Assembly: GCA_938015415.1 (NCBI GenBank)
Contig: CALLPK010000032.1
Coordinates: 1 to 59,272 of the forward strand
DNA from: an uncultured Saprospiraceae bacterium
GTDB taxonomy: Bacteria > Bacteroidota > Bacteroidia > Chitinophagales > Saprospiraceae
Length of the DNA stretch: 59,272 nucleotides
Direction of reading: 5' to 3'
Shown here: piece by piece, positions 35,873 through 44,766 of the stretch
Layout of the letters: each line of letters begins with the position of its first letter
How positions within the stretch are numbered: position 1 is the stretch's first letter
Made by a program: the position numbers and the translations under genes
The notes under the pieces: model-generated
Databases searched by the model: none
The model's input: only the letters and a program-made list of their open reading frames with translations
What the model was told of the DNA's origin: nothing

Positions 35873-35939
35873 TAGTTGAGTGGTAGTTCTTTTAAATTAC
35901 CAACAGAAAACAAGTAAAAAACCATAAAACTTCATCACT

Positions 35940-36347
35940 ATGAATTATTCCATTAATGCCAAAAAATTACAATCTCAATATAACCAATCAAAGCCCGCCG
36001 GATTAATTCTGGCTGCCTACCTTTCCCTGCAACGATTAAATAGAAGTAAATATCAGTTGGAACAAATCGCCGAAGGTCATCCCGATCTAGCTATTCGTAA
36101 GGAAGCCGAAGATTTTCTACAAAAGAACAAAAAGTTAGCTTCGATTGCGATCGAATTAATTAATCGGTTAAAAAAATTTACTGCTCCTAAACCATTGAAC
36201 ATCATCAGCGACAAAATGGATGAAACCTTGATCCAGTTAAAAATGGAAGTAGATATGCTGGATGATATGCACTTTGAAGTGGCAAAAACCTATTCTACTT
36301 TCATCTACCAAAACTACGAAGCCACCGTTATTCCAATCAAGATCTGA
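35940..36347 (+). CDS. Hypothetical helical protein of the stress region
   Basis: 135 residues, with no signal peptide. It is all helical, with a basic N-terminus (MNYSINAKKLQSQYN) and later heptad-like stretches (ELINRLKKF, DKMDETLIQLKMEVDMLDDMH). It could be a four-helix bundle. I do not recognise the family. Its promoter and upstream tandem repeat suggest specific regulation, and it precedes an ECF sigma gene on the same strand, but a hairpin-bearing 200-base gap lies between, so they are probably separate transcripts. Confidence 0.6.
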   Translation: MNYSINAKKLQSQYNQSKPAGLILAAYLSLQRLNRSKYQLEQIAEGHPDLAIRKEAEDFLQKNKKLASIAIELINRLKKFTAPKPLNIISDKMDETLIQLKMEVDMLDDMHFEVAKTYSTFIYQNYEATVIPIKI

Positions 36348-36373
36348 CATTAGGTCATTTTCATAGACTCGTA

Positions 36374-36476
36374 GGGAGGAGTGTCTCATAAAGTGTGTCA
36401 GCGCGGAAGCTTTCCTTTAGGCTTGCCTCCCGAATCAGGGAGGAACACAAGGTGTGGGATGCCAAATGACACACTT
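36374..36476. other. Structured inverted-repeat element before the ECF sigma gene
   Basis: A 10-bp perfect outer stem (AAGTGTGTCA at 36391-36400 with TGACACACTT at 36467-36476) encloses three small hairpins: GGAA/TTCC (about 36405), CCTCCC (36426-36431) with GGGAGG (36438-36443), and CACA/TGTG (about 36450). A second GGGAGG at 36374-36379, just outside the outer stem, could pair with the same CCTCCC, giving two exclusive folds. It could be a structured RNA leader or a MITE/insertion-sequence remnant, since the outer arms resemble terminal inverted repeats. It lies in the 198-base gap before the sigma gene. Confidence 0.55.
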
Positions 36477-36503
36477 GGCTGTACAATCTAACCCGTACTT
36501 TTA
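36475..36503 (+). promoter_or_regulatory. Candidate promoter of the third ECF sigma gene
   Basis: TTG at 36475-36477 (-33), an 18-base spacer and TACTTTTA at 36496-36503 (7 of 8 to TAnnTTTG). The start codon is 43 bases further on. The TTG overlaps the last bases of the inverted-repeat element, so the element touches the promoter. Confidence 0.45.
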
Positions 36504-36545
36504 ATTTTAGAACCAAATTATTAAAATAGAAAAAATAAATCAATC

Positions 36546-37073
36546 ATGACAAACACTGAATTCAATAATAACCTGGATAAAATAGAATCTTTACTTTTTG
36601 GTTTCGCTATGAAATTAACCCACAATAAAGAAAGTGCTAAAGATCTCATGCAAGAGACCTTGATGCGTAGCTTTAAACACAAGGATCGATTTACGGAGGG
36701 AACTAATTTCAAGGCATGGATGACTACGATTATGTACAACTCTTTTGTAAATAATTACCGAAAGAAAAAAACAAGAAATAAAGTAGTGAAGCCAATGGAG
36801 GACTATAGTTACATGATTGCCAACAAAAGCGTGGAAGGAAATGGTGAATCTATTATCTTGATGAAGGAGCTAAAAAAAATGGTCGGTAATTTATCCGAAA
36901 ATTATAAAGTTCCTTTCGAATTAATGGTACAGGGATACCACTATGATGAGATTGCTGAAAAAATTAACCTTCCCATGGGAACTGTAAAAAGCCGAATTTT
37001 TTACGCGCGTAAGAAATTGCAGGGGATGGTTAACAATAAATATGGAGGAATTGAAAATATGATCGCGGCTTAA
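36546..37073 (+). CDS. ECF-type RNA polymerase sigma factor (third)
   Basis: 175 residues. Region 2: ESAKDLMQETLMRSFKHKDRF and TNFKAWMTTIMYNSFVNNYRKKK. Region 4: VPFELMVQGYHYDEIAEKINLPMGTVKSRIFYARKKL. It differs from the two paralogues near 8.3 and 20 kb (NFKAW in place of GRFxTW, and a longer basic linker). No anti-sigma gene is adjacent; Dps is 137 bases downstream on the same strand, so a stress role is likely but not shown. Confidence 0.9.
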   Translation: MTNTEFNNNLDKIESLLFGFAMKLTHNKESAKDLMQETLMRSFKHKDRFTEGTNFKAWMTTIMYNSFVNNYRKKKTRNKVVKPMEDYSYMIANKSVEGNGESIILMKELKKMVGNLSENYKVPFELMVQGYHYDEIAEKINLPMGTVKSRIFYARKKLQGMVNNKYGGIENMIAA

Positions 37074-37209
37074 TCAATACCAGCCAAACAGACGGTTGAG
37101 TTGCTGTATGTTAGTTAGACTTTTACAAATAATTTATTGAACATATAACTAAGACTACCGTTTATATAAGTATAAAAACATCTTTAATTAATCATAAATA
37201 TAAACAACC

Positions 37210-37698
37210 ATGAATTACTTAGGATTCAAACCTGAAGAAATAAAACCCGTCGTAAATGAGCTTAATAAGTTATTGAGCGACTACCACGTGTACTACCAAA
37301 ACTTACGCAATTTTCACTGGAATATCAAAGGAGAAAACTTCTTCGATCTTCATAATCAATTTGAAGATCTCTATAATGATGCTCGCTTAAAAATAGATGA
37401 AATTGCCGAACGTATCTTGACCTTACGCCACCGTCCAGTTAGCCGATTTTCAGAATATCTGGAAATAGGAAATGTATCGGAAGCCAATATGCTGGAAGAT
37501 GATCGCGAAATGGTACTTACTATTTTAAATAACCATCAGGAATTAATAAATAACCTCCGCAGTGTTATCAAAAAGGCCGGTGAAGTAAACGACGAAGGAA
37601 CGATTGATATGGCCGGAAGCTTTCTGGAAAACCTGGAAAAGAAATCGTGGATGCTGGATGCCTGGGCCGTACGAGCCGGAAAAGCAGTGAAGGCATAG
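37210..37698 (+). CDS. dps: Dps-family DNA-protection / ferritin-like protein
   Basis: 162 residues. The inter-subunit ferroxidase ligands are present with the exact family spacing: H36 (NFHWNI), H48 (DLHNQ), D63 and E67 (KIDEIAERI). It oxidises and stores iron with peroxide, and as a dodecamer shields DNA during stress. It lies 137 bases behind the ECF sigma gene; its own promoter was not identified with confidence. The C-terminus is short and not Lys-rich, so direct DNA binding is uncertain. Confidence 0.95.
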   Translation: MNYLGFKPEEIKPVVNELNKLLSDYHVYYQNLRNFHWNIKGENFFDLHNQFEDLYNDARLKIDEIAERILTLRHRPVSRFSEYLEIGNVSEANMLEDDREMVLTILNNHQELINNLRSVIKKAGEVNDEGTIDMAGSFLENLEKKSWMLDAWAVRAGKAVKA

Positions 37699-37740
37699 CC
37701 TACAGTACAATCACTAAAATAAAATGGTGGTTGCACTTTA

Positions 37741-37764
37741 TCAAAACAAGATATTTTGTTTTGA
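37741..37764. other. A+T-rich hairpin between Dps and the DUF4199-like gene
   Basis: A 9-bp perfect stem, TCAAAACAA with TTGTTTTGA, around a 6-base loop, followed by AAATTTTAAAA. It lies 43 bases after the Dps stop and 18 before the next start. It could end the Dps transcript or sit in the leader of the next gene. Confidence 0.4.
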
Positions 37765-37782
37765 AATTTTAAAATCTTTACA

Positions 37783-38352
37783 ATGGAAAATTCAAATGAC
37801 GCCGCACTAGCCGGCAATACTTACAGAAATAATGCGCCGGGAAATATTAATTTTTCTCCCAATAAAAAATCAAGATTTTACTTTTCAGGTATCGTCGCCG
37901 GAATATTTGCTGCGGTTGTAATGGCGCTGCTAACTGTTCTCTTGACTCAAATAGGAACTTTTAGCACACCGCTGATTATGTTTACAAAGTATATCATTCT
38001 CGGTATCGTATTATACGGGATCTTATCCAGCCAGCAAAAAGCATTACACGATAGTCCGTTGGTTACAAAAGATAGTTTTGAATTTTCAAAAGGGATTAGA
38101 CTGGGAGGGTTAGTAACGATGGCCGCTGCCATAACGCTTTCAATCGCCAACGTATTTTTACGTAGTAGTGAAGCCACTCTGGAAACTGGAAATCCTACCG
38201 ACCCTTCCAGCCTCGGAAGCTTTTTCATTAACGGTGGCGTAGAATTTATGTTGTGTCTGGTATTTGGGATGATCCTCACTTTTATCAGCTTGCAATTTTT
38301 AAAACGTGGCCGGCCGGGAGAAGAGTCATTTAATCAAAATTCTGCCTCCTAG
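37783..38352 (+). CDS. DUF4199-like integral membrane protein
   Basis: 189 residues with four membrane helices (about 32-52, 58-80, 105-125, 148-168) and short charged ends. Sequences such as FYFSGIVAGIFAAVVMALLTVLL and FSKGIRLGGLVTMAAAITLSIANVFL match the general pattern of Bacteroidota DUF4199 proteins, including the F-(S)-G-(I/V) opening. The function is unknown. It is 85 bases behind Dps, so it may share the Dps promoter. The family call is tentative. Confidence 0.6.
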   Translation: MENSNDAALAGNTYRNNAPGNINFSPNKKSRFYFSGIVAGIFAAVVMALLTVLLTQIGTFSTPLIMFTKYIILGIVLYGILSSQQKALHDSPLVTKDSFEFSKGIRLGGLVTMAAAITLSIANVFLRSSEATLETGNPTDPSSLGSFFINGGVEFMLCLVFGMILTFISLQFLKRGRPGEESFNQNSAS

Positions 38353-38454
38353 TTGATTATAAAGAACAAGGATGATGCGTGAACTCTTGTCGCTATTCTA
38401 TCGATTTTAATAATTACCGAAAGAAATACAAGACAAACGCTGTCCCCATTTGAG

Positions 38455-38490
38455 GAGCGTCGTAACTAATGTTATGATGCTCTTTTTTTT
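38455..38490 (+). terminator. Strong terminator after the Dps/DUF4199 transcript
   Basis: A 12-bp stem (GAGCGTCGTAAC / GTTATGATGCTC, two G-U pairs) with a TAAT loop and eight T residues. It lies 100 bases after the preceding stop, in the 330-base gap 38353-38682. Confidence 0.85.
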
Positions 38491-38605
38491 ATGCTCCTTT
38501 CCCGAAGCCACCATCATTTTCATTACCTTTAAATAGCTTCTTGTCCCGAATTATCTTGCTAATAGTTAATTTTCACAATATTGTTTTTATCTTACCACAG
38601 AATTA

Positions 38606-38639
38606 CTCAATCTCAAACGGACATTGTTGTCAGATTGAG
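38606..38639 (+). other. Hairpin in the leader of the sugar porter gene
   Basis: CTCAATCT / AGATTGAG (8 bp perfect) with an inner GACA/TGTC stem that stacks on the 3' side. It lies 43 bases before the start codon. No T-tract follows. It may be an mRNA leader structure or an operator. Confidence 0.4.
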
Positions 38640-38682
38640 AAGACTTTTAAGAAACATTCTGATAGAAAATTAATACCAACTA

Positions 38683-40242
38683 ATGACGAAATCTAATCAA
38701 CCTAAAAGCCTTGGCTACATCATATTTATCTCCACCATTGTTTCTTTAGGAGGATTTTTATTTGGATTTGATGCTGGTATTATTTCCGGGGTAATGGAAT
38801 ACGCCGGGCCAGAGTTTAATTTGAGTGATGGCCAGGCAGGTTGGGTGGTTAGTTCTCCTACTTTCGTTGCCATGATTGCTATGCTTTTTGCCGGACGATT
38901 AAGTGATAAAGTTGGACGTAAAATAATCCTGATATTTGTTGGGTTTGGATATGCGCTTTCTGCTTTAATGTCCGCTTACGCCAGCTCTTACGAAATGCTT
39001 TATATTGCCAGAATGCTGGGAGGTATTGCCTTTGGCGCCGCTTTGATTTTGGCACCTACCTACATCGCAGAAGTTTCTACTCCCGAAAATAGAGGTAAAC
39101 TGGTCTCTATTCAACAACTCAATATCGTCCTGGGATTTTTTGCTGCCTTTTTGAGTAACTACTATTTTAATGATTTTTTCAAATCAGGAACTAGTTTTTT
39201 AACAGAAAGCAATATTTGGCGTTGGATGCTTGGTGCTGAATTTTTTCCTGCTATTATCTATTTTCTATTACTCTTTTTTGTTCCGAAAAGCCCAAGATGG
39301 TTATTTTCTAAAGAAAAAAATGAGGAAGGTAATGCCGTACTGGAAAAATTATATGGTGCGGAAACCGCCGATAGACAGAGTGCAGAAATTATTACCAACC
39401 TGCAAGAAGAGAAAAATAGAGAGAAGGTTGCCGTCGGAGAATTATTCAAACCCGCCTTACGGTTTATTTTATTGGTTGGTCTGACCATCGGAATCTTACA
39501 ACAGGTAACGGGAATTAATGCAGTTTACTTTTATGCCAATTCCATCTTCAAGCAAATAGGTTTAGGAACAAATGGAGCCTTTATTTCTGGCGTTATCTTA
39601 AGTGGTACTTCGGTCGTTTTTACTTTAATAGCCATGTTTTTGATTGATAGAGTCGGAAGAAGACCTTTATTATTAGTGGGAATTGCGGGAATTGCGACCA
39701 GCCTCTTATTGTGTGCTTATGGCTTTAATCAAGCTACCTATCAACTAACGTCTTCTGATTTGGTTGCTTTAGATGGACTTAAAGAAGTTGATTTGAGTAA
39801 TATGGTTGACAAAGTTTACAATAATGATGTTGATTTTAAAAATACCTTAAAAGCTGCACTAGGAAATCAGCTTTATCTCAAACAGGAAGGTGCCATTATG
39901 GAGGCGGCGGCCACCTTAAATGCTCCGATAATTCTGATCGGAATATTAGGGTTCATCGCTTGTTTTGCCTTTTCCCTTGGACCAGTTATGTGGGTGATGC
40001 TTTCTGAAATGTATCCCACAAAATACCGGGGTTTAGCGATTGGCTTTATCGGTTTTATTAACTCCTTTTCCAGTTGGGTAATTCAACAAATTTTCCCTTG
40101 GGAGTTGTCTAATTTAGGAAGTGCCTTGACCTTTTTTATCTACGCTTCCTTAGCTTTAATTGGCTTCTTTATTTGTTTAAAAATATTACCTGAAACCAAG
40201 GGTAGAACACTGGAAGAACTGGAAGCAGAGTTGGTTAGATAA
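38683..40242 (+). CDS. Sugar porter family MFS transporter
   Basis: 519 residues, 12 membrane segments. Family signatures are GGFLFGFDAGIISGV (TM1), GRLSDKVGRKI (loop 2-3), the PESPR-type motif VPKSPRWLF, QQVTGINAVYFY (TM7, sugar contact), DRVGRRPLL and the closing PETKG. It imports hexose-like sugars by proton symport. An extra segment of about 60 residues (roughly 355-415, QLTSSDLVALDGLKEVDLS) sits in the TM9-TM10 loop and is longer than in XylE or GalP. A 93-base gap leads to the SSS gene. Confidence 0.93.
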   Translation: MTKSNQPKSLGYIIFISTIVSLGGFLFGFDAGIISGVMEYAGPEFNLSDGQAGWVVSSPTFVAMIAMLFAGRLSDKVGRKIILIFVGFGYALSALMSAYASSYEMLYIARMLGGIAFGAALILAPTYIAEVSTPENRGKLVSIQQLNIVLGFFAAFLSNYYFNDFFKSGTSFLTESNIWRWMLGAEFFPAIIYFLLLFFVPKSPRWLFSKEKNEEGNAVLEKLYGAETADRQSAEIITNLQEEKNREKVAVGELFKPALRFILLVGLTIGILQQVTGINAVYFYANSIFKQIGLGTNGAFISGVILSGTSVVFTLIAMFLIDRVGRRPLLLVGIAGIATSLLLCAYGFNQATYQLTSSDLVALDGLKEVDLSNMVDKVYNNDVDFKNTLKAALGNQLYLKQEGAIMEAAATLNAPIILIGILGFIACFAFSLGPVMWVMLSEMYPTKYRGLAIGFIGFINSFSSWVIQQIFPWELSNLGSALTFFIYASLALIGFFICLKILPETKGRTLEELEAELVR

Positions 40243-40335
40243 TGATGAAAGAGTTCCTTGAATTCTATCTTTTTTAAACAGCTTCTTTCATTTTTTGCTT
40301 TACTTTCAATTCCCTAACGCATATCATAAAATATT

Positions 40336-41976
40336 ATGAATGGATTAGAAACGCTGGACTGGATCGTTTTAGGTGGCTATTTTTTAATCTTATTTGCCGT
40401 AGCCATCTGGGTAATTTTACAAAAAAATAAAAATACCGAAGACTACTTTTTGGCGGGGCGAAACGTGGGGTGGTTTGTTATCGGAGCTTCCATCTTCGCT
40501 TCTAACATTGGATCTGAGCACGTTGTAGGCCTCGCTGGAACTGGCGCCGAATCGGGTATGCCAATGGCACATTACGAATTACATGCCTGGATCGTTCTAT
40601 TGTTGGGATGGTTGTTCCTGCCTTTTTATATGCGAAGCGGTGCCTTCACAATGCCCGAATTTTTGGAAAAAAGATTTGATGCTCGGTCCCGTTGGTTTTT
40701 ATCTGTTTTCTCAATTATTGGGTATGTTCTGACCAAAGTATCCGTAACTATTTACGCCGGTGGCATTGTGGTATCGGCTTTGTTAGGACTGACCTTCATG
40801 GAAGGGGCAATTCTTACCGTGGTCGTAACTGGCCTTTACACCGTTCTGGGTGGAATGAGAGCCGTCGTGTATACCGAAGCTTTGCAGACCGTCATTTTAA
40901 TTTTAGGATCTCTTTTACTTACCTACAAAGGTTTCGAGGCGGTCGGTAGCTGGGAAGAACTAAAGACTTTGGCCGGTACGGAACATTTCAATATGTGGCG
41001 ACCCGCCGATGATCCCGATTTTCCCTGGCACGGAATGGTCTTCGGTGGTGCCATCGTCGGAATCTGGTACTGGTGTACGGATCAATATATTGTACAACGA
41101 ACACTGGCCGCGCAGAATATTGAAATCGGCCGGAGGGGAGCCATCTTCGGAGCATACCTAAAAATCTTACCCATCTTTATCTTTCTGATTCCTGGAATTA
41201 TTGCTTTTGCGCTCAAACAAAAAGGGGTATTAACTTACGAAAAAAGTGATCAGGTATTTCCCGTTTTAGTCGGATTTTTGTTGCCAACGGGATTAAAAGG
41301 ATTGGTTGCCGGTGGTCTGATGGCGGCCTTGATGAGTTCACTGGCTTCTGTTTTTAATTCTAGCTCAACGCTCTTTACCATTGATATTTTTAAAAAATTA
41401 TATCCAGATTCTTCTGAAAAAAAATTAGTCAGAATTGGACAGATTGCAACTGCGGTAGTTGTAGTTTTAGGAATCGCCTGGATTCCAATTATGGAAAAAA
41501 TCGGTGGTGGTACCTTATATAAATATTTGCAAAGTGTACAGTCTTATATCGCCCCACCAATTACAACTGTTTTTTTATTGGGCGTTTTATGGAAAAGGGT
41601 AAATGCGAAAGGAGCCATCGCAACCTTGTTTTTTGGTTTGTTTATGGCTATCGTACGGATCGCTGCTGAACTAACTTATATGGACTCAGATACCGGTAAG
41701 CTACTGGATGGCGCTTCGGGAATTTTCGCTTCCTACGCCTCCATCAATTTTGCAGTGATGGCCATTTATATGTTTGTTGCTTGCGTGATGGTTTGTATTG
41801 GTGTGAGCCTGGTTACTGCACCACCGGAAGAAGCGCAAATCCGGGGACTGACCTTTGGCACCTTGACAGACCAGCAAAAGACGGCGGCAAAAAATAGTTA
41901 CGCAGTAGTAGATGTTATCGCTTCCATCATTTTAGTCGCAATAATTATTGCTATCCTTTATTATTTCCAGGGATAA
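40336..41976 (+). CDS. Sodium/solute symporter, SGLT-like (SSS family)
   Basis: 546 residues with about 13-14 membrane helices. SSS/SGLT signatures are visible: NTEDYFLAGRNVGWFVIGASIFASNIGSEH (sodium and substrate site in TM1), GMRAVVYTEALQTVILI (TM6) and GGLMAALMSSLASVFNSSSTLFTIDIF (sodium site 2). It is probably a Na+-driven sugar or inositol transporter. It is placed tandem to an MFS sugar porter, suggesting shared carbohydrate use, but no regulator or catabolic enzyme lies next to the two. Confidence 0.93.
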   Translation: MNGLETLDWIVLGGYFLILFAVAIWVILQKNKNTEDYFLAGRNVGWFVIGASIFASNIGSEHVVGLAGTGAESGMPMAHYELHAWIVLLLGWLFLPFYMRSGAFTMPEFLEKRFDARSRWFLSVFSIIGYVLTKVSVTIYAGGIVVSALLGLTFMEGAILTVVVTGLYTVLGGMRAVVYTEALQTVILILGSLLLTYKGFEAVGSWEELKTLAGTEHFNMWRPADDPDFPWHGMVFGGAIVGIWYWCTDQYIVQRTLAAQNIEIGRRGAIFGAYLKILPIFIFLIPGIIAFALKQKGVLTYEKSDQVFPVLVGFLLPTGLKGLVAGGLMAALMSSLASVFNSSSTLFTIDIFKKLYPDSSEKKLVRIGQIATAVVVVLGIAWIPIMEKIGGGTLYKYLQSVQSYIAPPITTVFLLGVLWKRVNAKGAIATLFFGLFMAIVRIAAELTYMDSDTGKLLDGASGIFASYASINFAVMAIYMFVACVMVCIGVSLVTAPPEEAQIRGLTFGTLTDQQKTAAKNSYAVVDVIASIILVAIIIAILYYFQG

Positions 41977-42094
41977 AAAATTCATGCTGCGTATTTCTCC
42001 CCCTTTTTCGCTATTTGATTCTTATTATCTAAATTTTACCTTTACGGTAGTTAAGTTAATACAGATATTACACTCTTATTTTAAAAACCAAGTG

Positions 42095-42133
42095 AACAAC
42101 AGTTTTAAATACTTAACAACAGTTTAAATGTTT
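42095..42133. repeat. Short imperfect direct repeat in the convergent gap
   Basis: AACAACAGTTTTAAATACTT and AACAACAGTTTAAATGTTT follow each other with a 20-base period between the SSS gene and the convergent glycosyltransferase gene. No terminator hairpin was found in this 250-base gap. Confidence 0.5.
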
Positions 42134-42227
42134 ATACTGACATTTAGGTTATTTAAGATCTGAGTGAGTATCGAATGGTTTAATGATCGGGCCTTTAGAA
42201 CGAACGATTAAATTATTTGATGCTCCT

Positions 42228-43223
42228 CTATTTAGATTTTAATTTAAAATCTCCAACCTCTAATCCCGTCAAACAAGGTACGCCTCCCACCCCACAAGTA
42301 TTGCGTACGCAAGGAGCACACGCCAAACCTGGCACCCGCGGCATCTGTAAATTTTCCGAAAAAATCGGCGCCGTCACTCGTTCGTCCGCCGCTCCTAACA
42401 ACATCACCGTCGGTGTTCCCATCGCATTCCCAAGATGCGCAATTCCTGTATCGGTCGTCACCATCTGATCCGCCTGTTGTAGTACCGCCATCAATTCTGG
42501 AATAGTCGTTTTACCTGCTAAATTTAAAATTCGATCCGGACGAGCTGCTAGTTTAGCAATATGCTCTACGTAGTCAAATTCGCTGTGATGTCCCGGAAGG
42601 ATCAACTGATAATCCGTCGTTTTCAGCCAATAGTTTATAAACTCCAGCGCCTTAAAAATGGGCAACCGCCGCGAGTCGGCATTTGAATTTACGTTAAAGA
42701 CCAGTTTATTACCGGCAGGAAGTGGAAATACTTTCTCCGGATATTCTATTTGTAAAAAATCTATTTTCTCAATCACTGTACTTGGATTATAGTGAACCAA
42801 TAAATTTTGATACACTTCTGATCGGTGCGTTTCTCCCGAAGGAAAATTGGTGGGATGCGTTAACATCCATTGTCGTAATTCTTTTCGGTAACCCACCCGG
42901 TGGCGCGCACCTGTTGCATAACCCATCACGGCTGAGGAAAAAGAATCGGGTAACGAAATGAATAGATCATATTTTGGCGATTTTCCCACTAACTGACCAA
43001 ATCGATAAGCTCCGCGCAATCCCGGAAATTCCTTTTTTGAAAAAGGAATGACCTGCGTAAAATTTCCAAGGTAAGGGACCAGTGTCTCCAATCCCTTTTT
43101 TGCAATAATCACAATCTCTGCTTCCGGATACGTCCGTTGCAAACTATCCAAAAACGGATAAGCCATCACCATATCTCCCAGCCAGTTGGGAAGTCGGACC
43201 AGTATTTTTTCCGGTGTTTTCAA
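42228..43223 (-). CDS. Glycosyltransferase family 9 (heptosyltransferase-like)
   Basis: 331 residues, GT-B fold. Opening KILVRLPNWLGDMVMAYPFL and the C-terminal VTTDTGIAHLGNAMGTPTVMLLGAADERVTAPI are the GT9 hallmarks, with Asp and His lining the ADP-heptose site. A Cys-containing CAPCVRNTCGVGGVPCL lies near the end, as in waaF-like enzymes. Its likely role is transferring a heptose or related sugar to the LPS inner core. It lies three bases behind modC, which is unusual for an LPS gene. Confidence 0.88.
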   Translation of the reverse strand: MKTPEKILVRLPNWLGDMVMAYPFLDSLQRTYPEAEIVIIAKKGLETLVPYLGNFTQVIPFSKKEFPGLRGAYRFGQLVGKSPKYDLFISLPDSFSSAVMGYATGARHRVGYRKELRQWMLTHPTNFPSGETHRSEVYQNLLVHYNPSTVIEKIDFLQIEYPEKVFPLPAGNKLVFNVNSNADSRRLPIFKALEFINYWLKTTDYQLILPGHHSEFDYVEHIAKLAARPDRILNLAGKTTIPELMAVLQQADQMVTTDTGIAHLGNAMGTPTVMLLGAADERVTAPIFSENLQMPRVPGLACAPCVRNTCGVGGVPCLTGLEVGDFKLKSK

Positions 43224-43226
43224 AGA

Positions 43227-44099
43227 TTAAATTTTGTGATTCAGTAACGTAAATGCAGTATCTGTCAGCTTGATCTGATCTCCACTTTTTAGATTGGGCC
43301 ACGAAGAATTATTTAAAGCTATTTTTACCTTTTGTTTTCCGGCAACCAATTCTACGATCAGCTTTCCGTTATTACGGGTTAGCGTAAGGACCCGGAAGCT
43401 GTCCGCGGTAAAATCAATCGTTTCAGTATCTCCGAATAGTGAATCCGGCGTTCCGGTTGCCGTTACTTTTCCATCCTTCATTTCGAGTATCCAATCACAG
43501 AGTTTTGCCAGTTCGGTACGGTTGTGACTCACCAGCAGGGTCGTGGGCTGAAAGCGTTCGTGGAGCGCCAGAATATAGGTTTGTAAAGAACTACGGATGG
43601 CTTCGTCCAGGGCAGTCAGTGGTTCGTCGAGCAGAAGTAAAGCCGGACGTCGTACGAGTGCCCGGGCTAGTGCTACCCGTTGCTGTTCTCCGCCGGAAAG
43701 ACTGCCCGGATACTGATCTCTTTTATCAGTCATTTGAATAACGGTCAGCAGTTCTTCCAGTTGTGTGAGATCTATTTTTTTTTCGGCGGCAAAAGCTAAA
43801 TTTTCGGCTACCGTCATATTGGGAAATAAAGAATAGGCTTGAAATAGATAGCCTACGGCGCGCTTTTGTGGTTTTAAAAAAAATCGTTGGGTCGTATCTG
43901 TCCAGACTTCACCGTTGATCTTTAAATATCCTTTATCAGGTTTCTCCAGACCAGATAATAAGCGTAATAAACTACTCTTGCCCGCGCCCGACGGACCGAA
44001 AATACCGATGATTTTACCCGTTGGTAACTGCGCTTTTACCTCCAGTAAAAAGTCAGTTCTTCTCTTTCCGAATTGTTTGGTTAAATCAAATTCCAGCAC
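43227..44099 (-). CDS. modC: Molybdate ABC transporter ATP-binding protein
   Basis: 290 residues. Walker A is in GIFGPSGAGKSSLL (35-48), the Q-loop in LFQAYSLFP, the ABC signature LSGGEQQR, Walker B LLLLDEPLTALDEAI and the H-loop LLVSHNRTEL. The C-terminal 70 residues form a short TOBE-like (molybdate-binding) domain (LTRNNGKLIVELVAGKQKVKI). It energises molybdate import with ModB. It overlaps modB by 14 bases. Confidence 0.9.
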   Translation of the reverse strand: MLEFDLTKQFGKRRTDFLLEVKAQLPTGKIIGIFGPSGAGKSSLLRLLSGLEKPDKGYLKINGEVWTDTTQRFFLKPQKRAVGYLFQAYSLFPNMTVAENLAFAAEKKIDLTQLEELLTVIQMTDKRDQYPGSLSGGEQQRVALARALVRRPALLLLDEPLTALDEAIRSSLQTYILALHERFQPTTLLVSHNRTELAKLCDWILEMKDGKVTATGTPDSLFGDTETIDFTADSFRVLTLTRNNGKLIVELVAGKQKVKIALNNSSWPNLKSGDQIKLTDTAFTLLNHKI

Positions 44100-44766
44100 G
44101 ACCCATTTTTTTAAAATAATGACCGTTGATCACGTAAACCAGCAATAAAACAACGAAGGAAATGATTAGTAAAATCAACGCATATTGATGGGCGGCTCCG
44201 TAATTTAGGGCTTCTACTTGATCGTAGATCGCAATCGATGCTACCCGGGTTTGGCCGGGGATATTACCACCAATCATCAGTACGACACCAAATTCTCCCA
44301 CCGTATGAGCAAAGCTTAGCACTACACCAGTAAACAAAGCTGGTTTAATGTTGGGTAACAAAACCCTTCTCAAGGTCGTCCATCGCGACTTACCTAAAAC
44401 GTAAGCTGCCTCGGATATATTTTCGGGCAGATTCCTCAATCCCGCCTGAATGGGATGGACCATAAATGGCAAACTATAAATAATAGATCCTATTACTAAT
44501 CCGGAAAAACTAAAAATAAAATCTATTCCCAACGTGTTTTTTAAAAAGTATCCTATTCCACTATTGGGACTAAAAACGAGGAGTAAATAAAATCCAATCA
44601 CCGTTGGAGGTAATACCAGCGGTAGACTAACGATGGTTTCTAAAATGGGTTTTATCGGACTCCGACTTTCTGATAGCCAATAAGCCAGCGGAATTCCGAT
44701 TATTAGCAAACAAAGCGTCGTTACAAATGCCAGCTGAAAACTCAAAATAATAGGAGCATAATTCAT
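44086..44766 (-). CDS. modB: Molybdate ABC transporter permease
   Basis: 226 residues, six membrane helices. The permease EAA loop is at SEAAYVLGKSRWTTLRRVLLPNIKPALFTG; the FAHTVGEFGVVLMIGGNIPGQTRVASIAIYD stretch is typical of ModB/CysT permeases. It forms the channel through the inner membrane. It starts one base after the end of modA, so it is co-translated. Confidence 0.92.
   Translation of the reverse strand: MNYAPIILSFQLAFVTTLCLLIIGIPLAYWLSESRSPIKPILETIVSLPLVLPPTVIGFYLLLVFSPNSGIGYFLKNTLGIDFIFSFSGLVIGSIIYSLPFMVHPIQAGLRNLPENISEAAYVLGKSRWTTLRRVLLPNIKPALFTGVVLSFAHTVGEFGVVLMIGGNIPGQTRVASIAIYDQVEALNYGAAHQYALILLIISFVVLLLVYVINGHYFKKMGRAGI

Noticed and set aside
36361-36543. 60-codon minus-strand frame across the hairpin element
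   Set aside because: It covers the inverted repeats and has no protein-like features; the palindromic DNA explains the open frame.
43439-43741. 100-codon plus-strand frame inside modC
   Set aside because: Antisense to the ATPase signature region; no independent support.
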